Part shown: piece after piece, positions 49,173 to 57,655 of the stretch
Numbering within the stretch: the first letter of the stretch is position 1
How the letters are laid out: each line of letters begins with the position of its first letter
Assembly: GCF_900108365.1 (NCBI RefSeq)
Contig: NZ_FNWQ01000001.1
Location: forward strand, 558,001-622,000
DNA from: Chryseobacterium culicis
GTDB taxonomy: Bacteria > Bacteroidota > Bacteroidia > Flavobacteriales > Weeksellaceae
Direction of reading: 5' to 3'
Length of the DNA: 64,000 nucleotides
Program-made: the position numbers and the translations under genes
The notes under the pieces: model-generated
Database searches by the model: none
What the model was told of the DNA's origin: nothing
What the model saw: the letters and a program-made list of their open reading frames with translations, nothing else

Positions 49173-51209
49173 CTATCCAAATGCTCTTTTCAGCAAGCTT
49201 TCCACTTTCGGTTCGCTGCCTCTGAAGTTTTTGTAAAGTTCCATGGGATCTTTTGTTCCGCCCGAAGAAAGCAATACTTTATATTTGGCCGCAATTTCAG
49301 GATTGAAGATTCCGTTTTCCTTGAAATACTGGAATGCGTCAGCATCCAGAACTTCTGCCCATTTGTAAGAATAATATCCTGCAGAATAGCCTCCCTGGAA
49401 AATATGGGAGAAGCTTGGGCTCATTGCGGTTTCAGCATTAGAAGGATAAAGCGTGGTTGCTTTGGTATACTTATCTTCAAATTCTTTCACACTCTCGTTC
49501 TCCAATTCTGCCACTTTTGTATGGTAGTTCATATCCAGCAGTCCAAAACCTAACTGTCTTAACGTCTGATACCCTTCCATAAAGTTTTTAGACTGTTCAA
49601 TTTTTTCAATTTTTTCGTCAGGAAGTACTGCTCCGGTTTTATAATGTTTCGCGAAAGTCTTTAAGAATTCCGGCTCATAGCAGAAGTTTTCCAGAAACTG
49701 TGAAGGCAGCTCAACGAAATCCCATTTTACGGATGTTCCGGAAAGAGTAGGATATTGAGTATCGGCCATCATTCCGTGAAGGGCATGCCCGAATTCGTGG
49801 AACAGAGTAGTTACTTCCTGGAAAGTCAGTAAGCTTGGGGTATCTTTTGTGGGCTTGCTGAAGTTGCAGACAATGGAGATATGAGGACGGGAATTTTCAC
49901 CGTTCCGTTTGTACTGGTTTTTGTAGCTCGTCATCCATGCGCCTGCTCTTTTCCCTTTTCTCGGGAAATAATCAACGTATAATAATGCCTTGTAGCTGCT
50001 AGCCTGAGCGGAGTCGAAGGCCTCCTTTACTTCATATACATTGACGTCTTCATGGTATTTCGGAATGTCATTTCTTTCTTCAAACGTAAGCCCGAAAAGC
50101 TTTCCGGCCAGTCCGAATACAGCCTCCTGTACCTGGTTTAATGGAAAATAGGGTTTTAATTCTTCATCATTAAGATCGAATTTCGCCTTACGAAGTTTTT
50201 CAGCATAGAATGCATGATCGTAGCCTTGCATTTCCTCAATTCCGTCAGCTTTTGCTAACGCTTTTAATTCTTCAATTTCCTGATCTGCATAAGGCTTTGC
50301 TTTGGTCAGAAGTTCATTTAAAAAATCTAAAACTTTTACCGGAGACTTAGCCATTCTTTCTTCCAGAACAAAATCGGCATAGCTGGTATATCCGAGGAGC
50401 TCAGCTTTCTGCTGTTTTAAATTCAGAAGTTCTTTAATAAGTTGCTGATTGTCAAATTCTCCGCCATCAAAAGACTTTTTACCATTTGCCAGAGCCAGTT
50501 CTTTTCTCAGCTCACGGTTTTCAGCATAGGTCATAAAAGGAATATAGCTCGGATACTGTAGCGTTACTACCCAGCCATCAAGGTTTCTTTCTTTAGCTTC
50601 TTCAGCATATTGATCAATGATAGCTTCAGGAATTCCTGTAAGATCTTCCTTATTGGTAATATGTTTAAAATAAGCATTGGTGGAGGCCAGCACATTCTGA
50701 CCGAACTGTAAAGATTTCAAAGAAAGATCCATGCTGATTTTCTTCAGTTGTTCTTTATCTTCTTCATTCAGTAAAGCTCCGCTTCTTACAAAACCTTTGT
50801 AGGTTTCATTCAAAAGCATTTCCTGTTCATCATTGAGGTTATATTTTTCCTTTTCATCATATACTTTTCTGATTTTGTTGAAAAGAGCTTCGTTTTGAGA
50901 AATTTTTGAAGAATATTCTGTTAAGATCGGAGAAACTTCCTGTGCGATCTGCTGAATTTCGTCGCTGGTCTCCGCTGAATTTAGGTTGAAAAAAATATTA
51001 GAAACCACATCCAGCTGCTCTCCGGAATAGGCTAAAGCTTCAATTACATTTTCAAAAGTGGGTTCATCAGGGTTGTTGACGATGGCATCAATTTCGGCTT
51101 CAGATTTTTGAATCAATTCTTTAAATGCCGGAAGATAATCTTCATTTTTAATGCTGTTGAACGGTGCTGAATGGTATGGAGTGTTAAACTTTTCTGTTAA
51201 AATATTCAT
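49173..51209 (-). CDS. M3 family metallopeptidase (Dcp/oligopeptidase A group)
   Basis: A 678-residue zinc peptidase with no signal peptide, thus cytoplasmic peptide degradation. The zinc motif is HEFGH (His471, Glu472, His475) in TTLFHEFGHALHGMM; the third ligand Glu follows about 25 residues on (SVKWDFVELPSQF). The C-terminal YYSYKWAEVLDADAFQYFK segment fits peptidyl-dipeptidase Dcp rather than Lon-like peptidases. Start set at the ATG before NILTEKF because the 13 upstream residues are not family-like. Odd: the loop KEAFDSAQASSYKALLY (residues about 389-405) coincides with a repeat motif (see finding). Confidence 0.92.
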   Translation of the reverse strand: MNILTEKFNTPYHSAPFNSIKNEDYLPAFKELIQKSEAEIDAIVNNPDEPTFENVIEALAYSGEQLDVVSNIFFNLNSAETSDEIQQIAQEVSPILTEYSSKISQNEALFNKIRKVYDEKEKYNLNDEQEMLLNETYKGFVRSGALLNEEDKEQLKKISMDLSLKSLQFGQNVLASTNAYFKHITNKEDLTGIPEAIIDQYAEEAKERNLDGWVVTLQYPSYIPFMTYAENRELRKELALANGKKSFDGGEFDNQQLIKELLNLKQQKAELLGYTSYADFVLEERMAKSPVKVLDFLNELLTKAKPYADQEIEELKALAKADGIEEMQGYDHAFYAEKLRKAKFDLNDEELKPYFPLNQVQEAVFGLAGKLFGLTFEERNDIPKYHEDVNVYEVKEAFDSAQASSYKALLYVDYFPRKGKRAGAWMTSYKNQYKRNGENSRPHISIVCNFSKPTKDTPSLLTFQEVTTLFHEFGHALHGMMADTQYPTLSGTSVKWDFVELPSQFLENFCYEPEFLKTFAKHYKTGAVLPDEKIEKIEQSKNFMEGYQTLRQLGFGLLDMNYHTKVAELENESVKEFEDKYTKATTLYPSNAETAMSPSFSHIFQGGYSAGYYSYKWAEVLDADAFQYFKENGIFNPEIAAKYKVLLSSGGTKDPMELYKNFRGSEPKVESLLKRAFG

Positions 51210-51421
51210 GTTATATTTTTTTATAATCAGGTAAATGTAAGGATTCATTGGGAATCACAGCTGAAGCGGACAAAAATAATGCCTCACTGTCAAGTTATGA
51301 CAAAAATACCTTATCTTTAATTAATCTTGTCATATGGAAAGAAGGAGTGATGCGGGAATATTTAATTTTGAGAACCGATTTCAAAATCATGATTAAATAA
51401 ATAATCTTAAATATATAGACT

Positions 51422-51952
51422 ATGAAAACACTCTTAAAAATTATCGGTATTATCATTGTACTGATTCTTATCTATGCTGTCATTGCCATGCTGGCTTTCA
51501 GTAAAGATTATCACTATGAAAAATCCATTGTCATTAATGCTCCACAGGAAAAAGTATGGGCCTATACGGGGAACTTAAAAGGATATAACCAATGGGATCC
51601 TTTCTCCAAGACAGATAAGAACATTGTCATTACCTATTCAGGAGAAGGAGATAAGCTTGGAGACTCCTATCATTGGAAGGGTGATAAAAATGTAGGGGAA
51701 GGTGAGCAGTCTATCACCGAACTCATCCCTAATCAAAAAATGGCAACCCAACTTCACTTTATAGAACCTTTTGAAGGAAATGCTAAAAGCAATATTGTAC
51801 TGACACGTGAAGGGAGTGGAACAAGAGTAACCTGGATGATAGATAATGAACTGAACACCATCATGAAAATTATGAAACCTATGATGGATAATAACATGGA
51901 TAAAATGTTTGGCCAGGGGCTGGATAATCTTAAGAAATTAGCTGAAAAATAA
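51422..51952 (+). CDS. Membrane-anchored SRPBCC protein
   Basis: A 176-residue protein with one N-terminal membrane helix (residues 5-26) and a Bet v1-fold polyketide-cyclase-like domain facing the periplasm: YEKSIVINAPQEKVWAYTG, NQWDPFSKTDKN, HWKGDKNVGEGEQSIT. Function unknown. -7 box TAATTTTG at 51363-51370. Ends at a strong palindromic terminator. Confidence 0.85.
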   Translation: MKTLLKIIGIIIVLILIYAVIAMLAFSKDYHYEKSIVINAPQEKVWAYTGNLKGYNQWDPFSKTDKNIVITYSGEGDKLGDSYHWKGDKNVGEGEQSITELIPNQKMATQLHFIEPFEGNAKSNIVLTREGSGTRVTWMIDNELNTIMKIMKPMMDNNMDKMFGQGLDNLKKLAEK

Positions 51953-51956
51953 AATG

Positions 51957-51987
51957 AAAACCTTGTCAATTGACAAGGCTTTTTTTA
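51957..51987. terminator. Bidirectional intrinsic terminator
   Basis: Perfect 18-base palindrome CCTTGTCAATTGACAAGG (51961-51978) flanked by A and T runs, between two convergent genes. Confidence 0.85.
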
Positions 51988-52347
51988 TTACAATTCTTTC
52001 TTCCCGATTTCGTTAATCGAGTTATAGTTTCCTTCACCTTTCGGGTTAGGACCGTACTCATTAGGACCGTGATCACTGTCTGCAAACAACATCCAGAAGC
52101 CATAAAAAGGAATTAACTGGTACCATCCTGAATTTCCTCTGTCATGGCATCTTTTGGCGCCCTGTGCAATGAAAAACCATAGAAATGGAATAAGTAAAAG
52201 GAAAAACACAATGGTAACACCCACGGGTGGCTCGTTGCTTTGAAAATAAATATTGAACGGTACAGAAAATACGGTATACAGAAGATAGGACAATCCGTAT
52301 TCTGTCCTTCTGATTCTTCCATCAAATGAAAATGGTGCTTTAAACAT
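51988..52347 (-). CDS. DUF805 family membrane protein
   Basis: A 119-residue protein with three membrane helices. The DUF805 features FSFDGRIRRTEYGLSYLLY and AKRCHDRGNSGWYQLIPFYGFWMLF are clear, and the tail is soluble (DSDHGPNEYGPNPKGE). Function of the family unknown. -7 box TAGCTTTG about 22 nt upstream on the lower strand. Confidence 0.88.
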   Translation of the reverse strand: MFKAPFSFDGRIRRTEYGLSYLLYTVFSVPFNIYFQSNEPPVGVTIVFFLLLIPFLWFFIAQGAKRCHDRGNSGWYQLIPFYGFWMLFADSDHGPNEYGPNPKGEGNYNSINEIGKKEL

Positions 52348-52478
52348 GATTTTAGTTTTAAAAGCGGCAAAGCTAAAAAATATTTTTTATAAATAATAAC
52401 TATTTTATGAACGTTATTTTATGCAGAGCAAAGTAATATTAGTCTAAAAATATTATCTTTATATAAAGAATAGATTAT

Positions 52479-52928
52479 ATGGAGAAGATTGTATTTGAAA
52501 AAAGTGATATCCGGGACTTTGTTAAAATTACCATTGCAGAGAAAATTGAAAAGCTGAAAAATTTTATTGAATTTACTCTGGAAGCCAGTCGTGACATAAA
52601 AAAAACTCCGAAATATGACAGCATGAGAGAAGAAATGCAGGAGGAGATTTATCAGATGCAGCGGCAGCTGGGTGCTTTGAATGATCTCAAAAGAAATATG
52701 GCAAAAGTTCTGAATACCACTACAGAAAGGGTACAGCTTGGCTCACTGGTGATAACGAATAAGGCCAGGTTTTATATATCCGTGTCACTGGGAGAATTCT
52801 TTTTTGAAGGAGACAGGTTCTATGCCATTTCTCCCGAAAGTCCTATGGCCAAAAAAATGATGGGCATGAAGGCCGGTGATGAATTTACCCTCAATAAAAT
52901 CCATCAGAAGCTTATAGAGGTACTCTAA
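52479..52928 (+). CDS. GreA/GreB-like protein
   Basis: A 149-residue protein: an N-terminal helical coiled-coil region (residues 15-80) followed by a C-terminal FKBP-like part in which FYAISPESPMAKKMMGMKAGDEF matches the SP-x-G-xA-L-x-G-K-x-x-G-D signature of transcription cleavage factors. Some databases label these flavobacterial proteins as 3-oxoacyl-ACP synthase, which the sequence does not support. Possible RNA polymerase-binding factor; inference. Confidence 0.65.
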   Translation: MEKIVFEKSDIRDFVKITIAEKIEKLKNFIEFTLEASRDIKKTPKYDSMREEMQEEIYQMQRQLGALNDLKRNMAKVLNTTTERVQLGSLVITNKARFYISVSLGEFFFEGDRFYAISPESPMAKKMMGMKAGDEFTLNKIHQKLIEVL

Positions 52929-53047
52929 ATAAGATTCATCAATATCCCTTTTCAGTGTAATGGTTTCCATCATTATAATAATTAACTTCAGATTTATGTT
53001 TGGAGTTTTATTTTTATTTAGTACCTTGCTATGCAAAATACTAAACT

Positions 53048-53683
53048 ATGAAATGGGAGCAATTAAGAACAGACAGCATTAGCCAGTGGATCATTATTCA
53101 TCTTCGTTATCTTGTAGGATCCGCTTTTTTTCCGTCGGGTTTAATAAAGCTTATGGGAGACAGGTTTACCAGGATTTCAACCGATCACCCAATCGGATAT
53201 TTTTTTGAAGCCTTGTATCAGTCCGGTTTTTATTGGAATTTTTTAGGACTGGCACAGGTAACAGCCGGAATTTTACTGATGACACAGCGCTTTGCCACAC
53301 TGGGAGCATTGATGTTTCTGGCTATATTGAGTAATATCTGGCTGATCACCCTCAGCCTTTCCTTTGCAGGAACCTGGATAATCACCTCCTTAATGATGAT
53401 TGCGGTCATGATCTTGGTCATCTGGGATAAACATAAACTGCTTCCTCTTTTTAATTACAACAAAGCTATTATGGTGAAGGAATATCCTGATCCCGATAGC
53501 CGATGGGGCGTTGCCGGGGTAGTATATTCCATAAGTTTTATTGCATTGTTTATGCTGAATCCTGTAAAAGGTGAGGCTTACGAAAAATGGCTGAGTATTC
53601 TGATCGCTTTGATTATTGCAGCAACATTCATCATAAGCAATTATCAGGCGTATAAAAATCGTAAACTGGCTGTAAATCCTTAA
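53048..53683 (+). CDS. DoxX family membrane protein
   Basis: A 211-residue protein with four to five membrane helices; the LRYLVGSAFFPSGLIKLMGDRF opening and FLGLAQVTAGILLMTQRFATLG segment mark the DoxX fold. The family contains quinone-binding and oxidative-stress related proteins; role unknown here. Possibly co-transcribed with nothing; the nitroreductase gene downstream has its own promoter. Confidence 0.82.
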   Translation: MKWEQLRTDSISQWIIIHLRYLVGSAFFPSGLIKLMGDRFTRISTDHPIGYFFEALYQSGFYWNFLGLAQVTAGILLMTQRFATLGALMFLAILSNIWLITLSLSFAGTWIITSLMMIAVMILVIWDKHKLLPLFNYNKAIMVKEYPDPDSRWGVAGVVYSISFIALFMLNPVKGEAYEKWLSILIALIIAATFIISNYQAYKNRKLAVNP

Positions 53684-53716
53684 CGTTTTAAATGAGATAG
53701 ATTGAATTCCATGTTG

Positions 53717-53724
53717 TAAATTTG
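53717..53724 (+). promoter_or_regulatory. -7 box of the nitroreductase gene, probably leaderless
   Basis: TAAATTTG ends 4 nt before the ATG at 53729. Confidence 0.5.
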
Positions 53725-53728
53725 CAGT

Positions 53729-54241
53729 ATGAATAAAGCAACCCTTTTAAAAGAAATTATAGAGGAGAGAAGGAGTATTTTCCCGAAAGATTATACTGAC
53801 ACAGCAATCCCACAGGAAGTTTTGACGGAAATTTTACACGCTGCCACGCTGGCTCCCAATCATAAACGGACCAAGCCATGGCGTTTTAAAATATTCAAAG
53901 GAGAAGAAAAAGTACAGCTTGCATCAGAAATGCAGGCCATCTATAAAGCAACCACAGCAGCGCCTCTTTTTTTAGAAAAAAAATACGCTGACATTGGTTT
54001 TAAAATTAATAAAGCTGATGTTGTAGTCTCCATTGTTGTCAATTTCAGCGGAATGGTTCCTGAATGGGAAGAAATAGCAGCTACTTCAATGGCGGTTCAG
54101 AATATGTATCTTACCTGCACAGCAAATAATATAGGGTGTTACTGGAGTTCTCCTAAGATTGTAGATGGATTGAAAGACTCTCTTACTATTGAAGAAAACC
54201 AGAAATGTCTTGGATTGTTCTATATGGGTAATCTGGAATAA
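53729..54241 (+). CDS. Nitroreductase family flavoprotein
   Basis: A 170-residue FMN oxidoreductase of the YdjA-like short type. Motifs: ERRSIFPKDYTD (FMN-binding Arg), ATLAPNHKRTKPWRFKIF, and EWEEIAATSMAVQNMYLTCT with the IGCYWSSPKIV segment. The end is short (LFYMGNLE), ten or so residues less than YdjA. It reduces nitro- or quinone-type compounds with NAD(P)H; natural substrate unknown. Confidence 0.85.
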   Translation: MNKATLLKEIIEERRSIFPKDYTDTAIPQEVLTEILHAATLAPNHKRTKPWRFKIFKGEEKVQLASEMQAIYKATTAAPLFLEKKYADIGFKINKADVVVSIVVNFSGMVPEWEEIAATSMAVQNMYLTCTANNIGCYWSSPKIVDGLKDSLTIEENQKCLGLFYMGNLE

Positions 54242-54374
54242 ATGCCCTGGCCGAAAGGTTTGTTGAGCTTTTTTTCTTTATGAAAGAAAATAAGGGAAAA
54301 CAGGTTTCCGGCCCCTGAAAAAATGAATTTCATAAAAGTTTGTATCCGGAGCTTTTTACTTCAAACTTTTTTAT

Positions 54375-54382
54375 TATCTTTG
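54375..54382 (+). promoter_or_regulatory. -7 box of rpsP-rimM
   Basis: TATCTTTG followed by a leader of about 45 nt with the small hairpin ggga / tccc at 54402-54414, a possible autoregulatory structure. Confidence 0.5.
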
Positions 54383-54430
54383 CACTCTTAAATATTTAAC
54401 TGGGACGAGTTCCCGTAAAATTCAAACATT

Positions 54431-54997
54431 ATGTCAGTAAAAATCAGATTACAAAGACACGGTAAAAAAGGAAAACCTTTTTTCCACATCGTGGTTGCAG
54501 ATTCCAGAGCGAGAAGAGATGGTAGATTCATCGAAAAACTAGGAACTTACAACCCAATTACTAACCCGGCAACGATCGAATTGAACGTTGATTCTGCTGT
54601 AAAGTGGTTAAACAACGGTGCTCAGCCAACTGATACTGCTAGAGCTATCTTATCTTACAAAGGTGCTCTTTACAAAAAACACTTACAAGGTGGTGTCGCT
54701 AAAGGTGCTTTTGACGAAGCTGAAGCTGAAAAAAGATTCAATGCTTGGGTAGAAGCTAAAGATGCTAAAGTACAAGGTAAAGTAGAAGGTTTGGCAACGG
54801 CTAAAGCTGATGCTAAGAAAGCTGCTTTAGAAGCTGAAGTAAAAGTAAACGAAGCTAGAGTTGCTGCTGCTGCACAAGCTGAGGCTGATGCTAAAGCTGC
54901 TGAAGAAGCTGCTAACGCACCTGCTGAAGAAGTTGCTGCTGAAGCTGCAGAAGGAGAGGCTCCTGCTGCTGAAACTGAAGAAAACACTGAAGCTTAA
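54431..54997 (+). CDS. rpsP: 30S ribosomal protein S16 with long acidic/Ala tail
   Basis: A 188-residue protein. Residues 1-85 are the complete S16 ([51 protein letters not shown]). About 100 extra residues follow: a Lys/Ala/Glu coiled segment and an Ala/Glu-rich end ([19 protein letters not shown]). Such tails are known from Bacteroidetes but are absent in other phyla. Codon use is GCT/GAA biased, as expected for high expression. Co-transcribed with rimM 15 nt downstream. Confidence 0.95.
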   Translation: MSVKIRLQRHGKKGKPFFHIVVADSRARRDGRFIEKLGTYNPITNPATIELNVDSAVKWLNNGAQPTDTARAILSYKGALYKKHLQGGVAKGAFDEAEAEKRFNAWVEAKDAKVQGKVEGLATAKADAKKAALEAEVKVNEARVAAAAQAEADAKAAEEAANAPAEEVAAEAAEGEAPAAETEENTEA

Positions 54998-55012
54998 GAA
55001 CAAAACCCTGTT

Positions 55013-55555
55013 ATGCGTAAAGAAGATTGCTATTTTTTAGGTAAAATCACACGCAGACACGGACTTGCGGGTAACGTCATCCTTAAATTGGATACCGATC
55101 AGCCCGAGCTTTACAATAAACTGGAATCAATATTCGTTGAAATCAACGGATTATTGGTTCCATTTTTTATTGAAAAATCATCATGGAGCAAACTGGATGC
55201 TCTCAATATTGCATTCAAAAATTCTTCTGAAGCAATGGTAGATCAGGTGTTGGGCAAAAGTGTTTACCTTCCGCTTGCTTCACTACCCAAACTTTCAGGA
55301 AAACAATTCTATTACCACGAAATCATCGGGTTTGAAATTTTTGATCAGGATGATAACAACTGCGGAGTGATCAGATCCGTAAACGATCAGACGGCGCAGG
55401 TGTATTTCATTACCAATCTGGATGGAAAAGAAGTGGTGATTCCTATGATCAAAGATTGGATTCTTGACGTTGACAGAGAAGAAAGAACAATCAAAATGGA
55501 GCTTCCTGAAGGTCTTATTGATGTTTTTCTTGTTCCTTCCAAGAAAGACGAATAA
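55013..55555 (+). CDS. rimM: 16S rRNA processing protein RimM
   Basis: A 180-residue ribosome maturation factor that acts on the 30S head near S19. The RimM N-terminal motif FLGKITRRHGLAGNVILKLD and the PRC-barrel end (NCGVIRSVNDQTAQVYFI, VVIPMIKDWILDVD) are present. The link with rpsP is universal among bacteria, which supports both calls. Length is normal. Confidence 0.95.
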   Translation: MRKEDCYFLGKITRRHGLAGNVILKLDTDQPELYNKLESIFVEINGLLVPFFIEKSSWSKLDALNIAFKNSSEAMVDQVLGKSVYLPLASLPKLSGKQFYYHEIIGFEIFDQDDNNCGVIRSVNDQTAQVYFITNLDGKEVVIPMIKDWILDVDREERTIKMELPEGLIDVFLVPSKKDE

Positions 55556-55654
55556 TTTGCAATAAGCAAAGCTTAATTCGTACGCTCCTTTCTATTATCC
55601 TTAGATTATATCCAAATATTATTCTCAGTTCAAAGTCTTGTGAATGCAGGTCTA

Positions 55655-56569
55655 TCAGTTGAACATTTTCCTGAATTCTCCGGGAGACTGATTGGTTTTC
55701 TGTTTAAAGAGCTTGCTGAAAGACTGCGGATGCTCAAATCCCAGCTCATAGGCAATTTCACTTACAGAAAGACTGGTTGTACTCAAACGTTCTTTAGCAC
55801 ACTCTATTAATTTATTCTGAATATGCTGCTGGGTGTTTTGCTGTGTGTGAAGACGCAAAAGTGTTCCAAGATAATTAGGCGAAATATTCATCTGATCGGC
55901 AATACATTTCACAGATGGAATACCGTTTTCAAGGAGATTGCCGCTTTCAAAATATTGGGAAAGAATATCTTCAAACTTATACAGCAGTTCATGACTGGAT
56001 TTTTTCCTCGTGAAAAACTGGCGTTCATAAAAACGGTCAGAGTACACCAGCAGTAATTCAATCTGGGCAATGATGAGCTCCTGCGTGAATCTGTCTGTGT
56101 TGGTCTGATATTCCCGCTCAATATTTTTAAACAGATCAATTAGGATTTTTTCTTCCTTATCCGAAAGAAAAAGGGCTTCTTTTACTTTATAACTAAAAAA
56201 ATCATAGGATTTTATTTTTCTCGTTAATGACGTGTTCCAGAGAAAGTCAGGATGGATAAGCAATAAAAAACCGGTAGGTTCCACGTCTATATCAGGATTG
56301 ATTTCAAGGCTCAAATATTGCTGTGGTGAAACAAAGCAAAGCACTCCCGAATCGAAATCATACGGTTGCTGTCCGTAGTTGAACTTTGGAGTAACATTCT
56401 TTTTCAAACCGATTGAATAAAAATTCTGAATCCATTTCAGTTCCTCATTGTCTACAACATACCGCACTTTGCTGTAGTCTATGACGCTGATGAGCGGATG
56501 CTCAGGATTAGGAAGACCACAGAAAGCATGAAAATCCGAAATAGTGTTAAAATGAACAGGCTGTTTCAT
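55655..56569 (-). CDS. AraC family transcriptional regulator
   Basis: A 304-residue regulator: an N-terminal ligand domain (residues 1-190) and two HTH motifs at the C-terminus (VKCIADQMNISPNYLGTLLR, then SVSEIAYELGFEHPQSFSKLFKQ). Effector and targets unknown; the neighbouring SDR gene, 130 nt upstream on the same strand, is a plausible target. The -7 box TAACTTTG at 56582-56575 ends 5 nt before the ATG. Confidence 0.9.
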   Translation of the reverse strand: MKQPVHFNTISDFHAFCGLPNPEHPLISVIDYSKVRYVVDNEELKWIQNFYSIGLKKNVTPKFNYGQQPYDFDSGVLCFVSPQQYLSLEINPDIDVEPTGFLLLIHPDFLWNTSLTRKIKSYDFFSYKVKEALFLSDKEEKILIDLFKNIEREYQTNTDRFTQELIIAQIELLLVYSDRFYERQFFTRKKSSHELLYKFEDILSQYFESGNLLENGIPSVKCIADQMNISPNYLGTLLRLHTQQNTQQHIQNKLIECAKERLSTTSLSVSEIAYELGFEHPQSFSKLFKQKTNQSPGEFRKMFN

Positions 56570-56574
56570 AAGAG

Positions 56575-56582
56575 CAAAGTTA
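56575..56582 (-). promoter_or_regulatory. -7 box of the AraC gene, probably leaderless
   Basis: Leftward TAACTTTG ends 5 nt before the ATG. Confidence 0.45.
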
Positions 56583-56700
56583 GCTGTTTTTACAAAAGTA
56601 TAATATATTGATTTTAAAAGCCTTCAACCCCGGCCAGACTAACTTTTCTAAAATTGTATTTCAGATGCCCTGCTGAACGGAGTTGAAGAAATTATCAGAT

Positions 56701-57540
56701 TTAAATGGCCGTAGAAACGGTAAGACTTTCCCACTTCTGCGCGTCCTTCTTTAAAATATCAATTTTGTTATTCAGAAATTCCAGTGTTCCTACTCCCAGT
56801 AATAAATGTACGGGAGGATTTTTCTCTTTGCTGATCTGGATCAGTACATCGGCTGCTTTTTCCGGATCATTTGGCTGATTTCCATTAATCTCATTAAGGT
56901 GGGCCTGTTCCGAATTTCTTGCTGCTTCATAAGCCTGGATTGGGTTGGCAGGTGTTTTCACAGAGTCTTTGGTTAAAAAATCGGTGCGGAAATATCCGGG
57001 ATAAACAACAGTAGCATGCACTCCGAAATCTTTTACTTCTTCAGCCAGTGCTTCTGTAAATCCCGCAACAGCAAATTTTGTAGAGCAGTAGATGCCCCAG
57101 CCCGGAAAATTAGCAGAATATCCTCCCACAGAAGAAATATTGAAGATATTTCCTGATTTTTGTTCACGAAGATAGGGCATTGCGTTTCTGATCACATTCA
57201 ATGTTCCAAAAACGTTCACGGCATAATTTTCTCTTGCTTCTTCGTCGGTAAGCTCTTCCAGCGTTCCGATTTGTCCGTAGCCTGCATTGTTCACAACCAC
57301 ATCAATTCTTCCGAAATGATTCACTGTTTTTTCAATAGCAGATTTGATTTCATTATTGTCTGTAATGTTGACACCAAGTGGAAGGAAGTTTTCTGAAACC
57401 GCTCCGATGGTGCAGATCAGGGATTCAACGGTACGGCTTGTAGCAGCAACCTGAAACCCTTCAGATAGTAATTTTTTTACCAATTCGAATCCTAAGCCTT
57501 TCGAAGCTCCTGTCACGAACCATACTTTTTTTGTTTCCAT
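56701..57540 (-). CDS. Short-chain dehydrogenase/reductase
   Basis: A 279-residue NAD(P)-dependent oxidoreductase of classical SDR type: TGASKGLGFELVKKLL (cofactor loop), VVNNAGYGQIG, the catalytic Ser of NIFNISSVGG and YCSTK (Tyr, Lys). The C-terminal 60 residues are typical for the larger classical SDRs. Substrate unknown. It lies next to an AraC regulator gene in the same direction. Confidence 0.9.
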   Translation of the reverse strand: METKKVWFVTGASKGLGFELVKKLLSEGFQVAATSRTVESLICTIGAVSENFLPLGVNITDNNEIKSAIEKTVNHFGRIDVVVNNAGYGQIGTLEELTDEEARENYAVNVFGTLNVIRNAMPYLREQKSGNIFNISSVGGYSANFPGWGIYCSTKFAVAGFTEALAEEVKDFGVHATVVYPGYFRTDFLTKDSVKTPANPIQAYEAARNSEQAHLNEINGNQPNDPEKAADVLIQISKEKNPPVHLLLGVGTLEFLNNKIDILKKDAQKWESLTVSTAI

Positions 57541-57655
57541 TTTTAAATATTTTTTTGTTTAAATGATGGTACAAAGATGGCAAGTTACGAAAAGGGAAAT
57601 GTAGCCGAATCGGGGAATGATGTATCCAAATCGTGAATGGGATGGAAAAGACGGT

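Noticed and set aside
52479..52928. 3-oxoacyl-ACP synthase annotation for the 149-residue protein
   Set aside because: No ketosynthase motif; the C-terminal sequence matches the GreA/GreB signature instead.
54670..54987. 105-codon Ala/Ser-rich frame opposite rpsP
   Set aside because: Produced by the repetitive GCT/GAA codons of the S16 tail read backwards.
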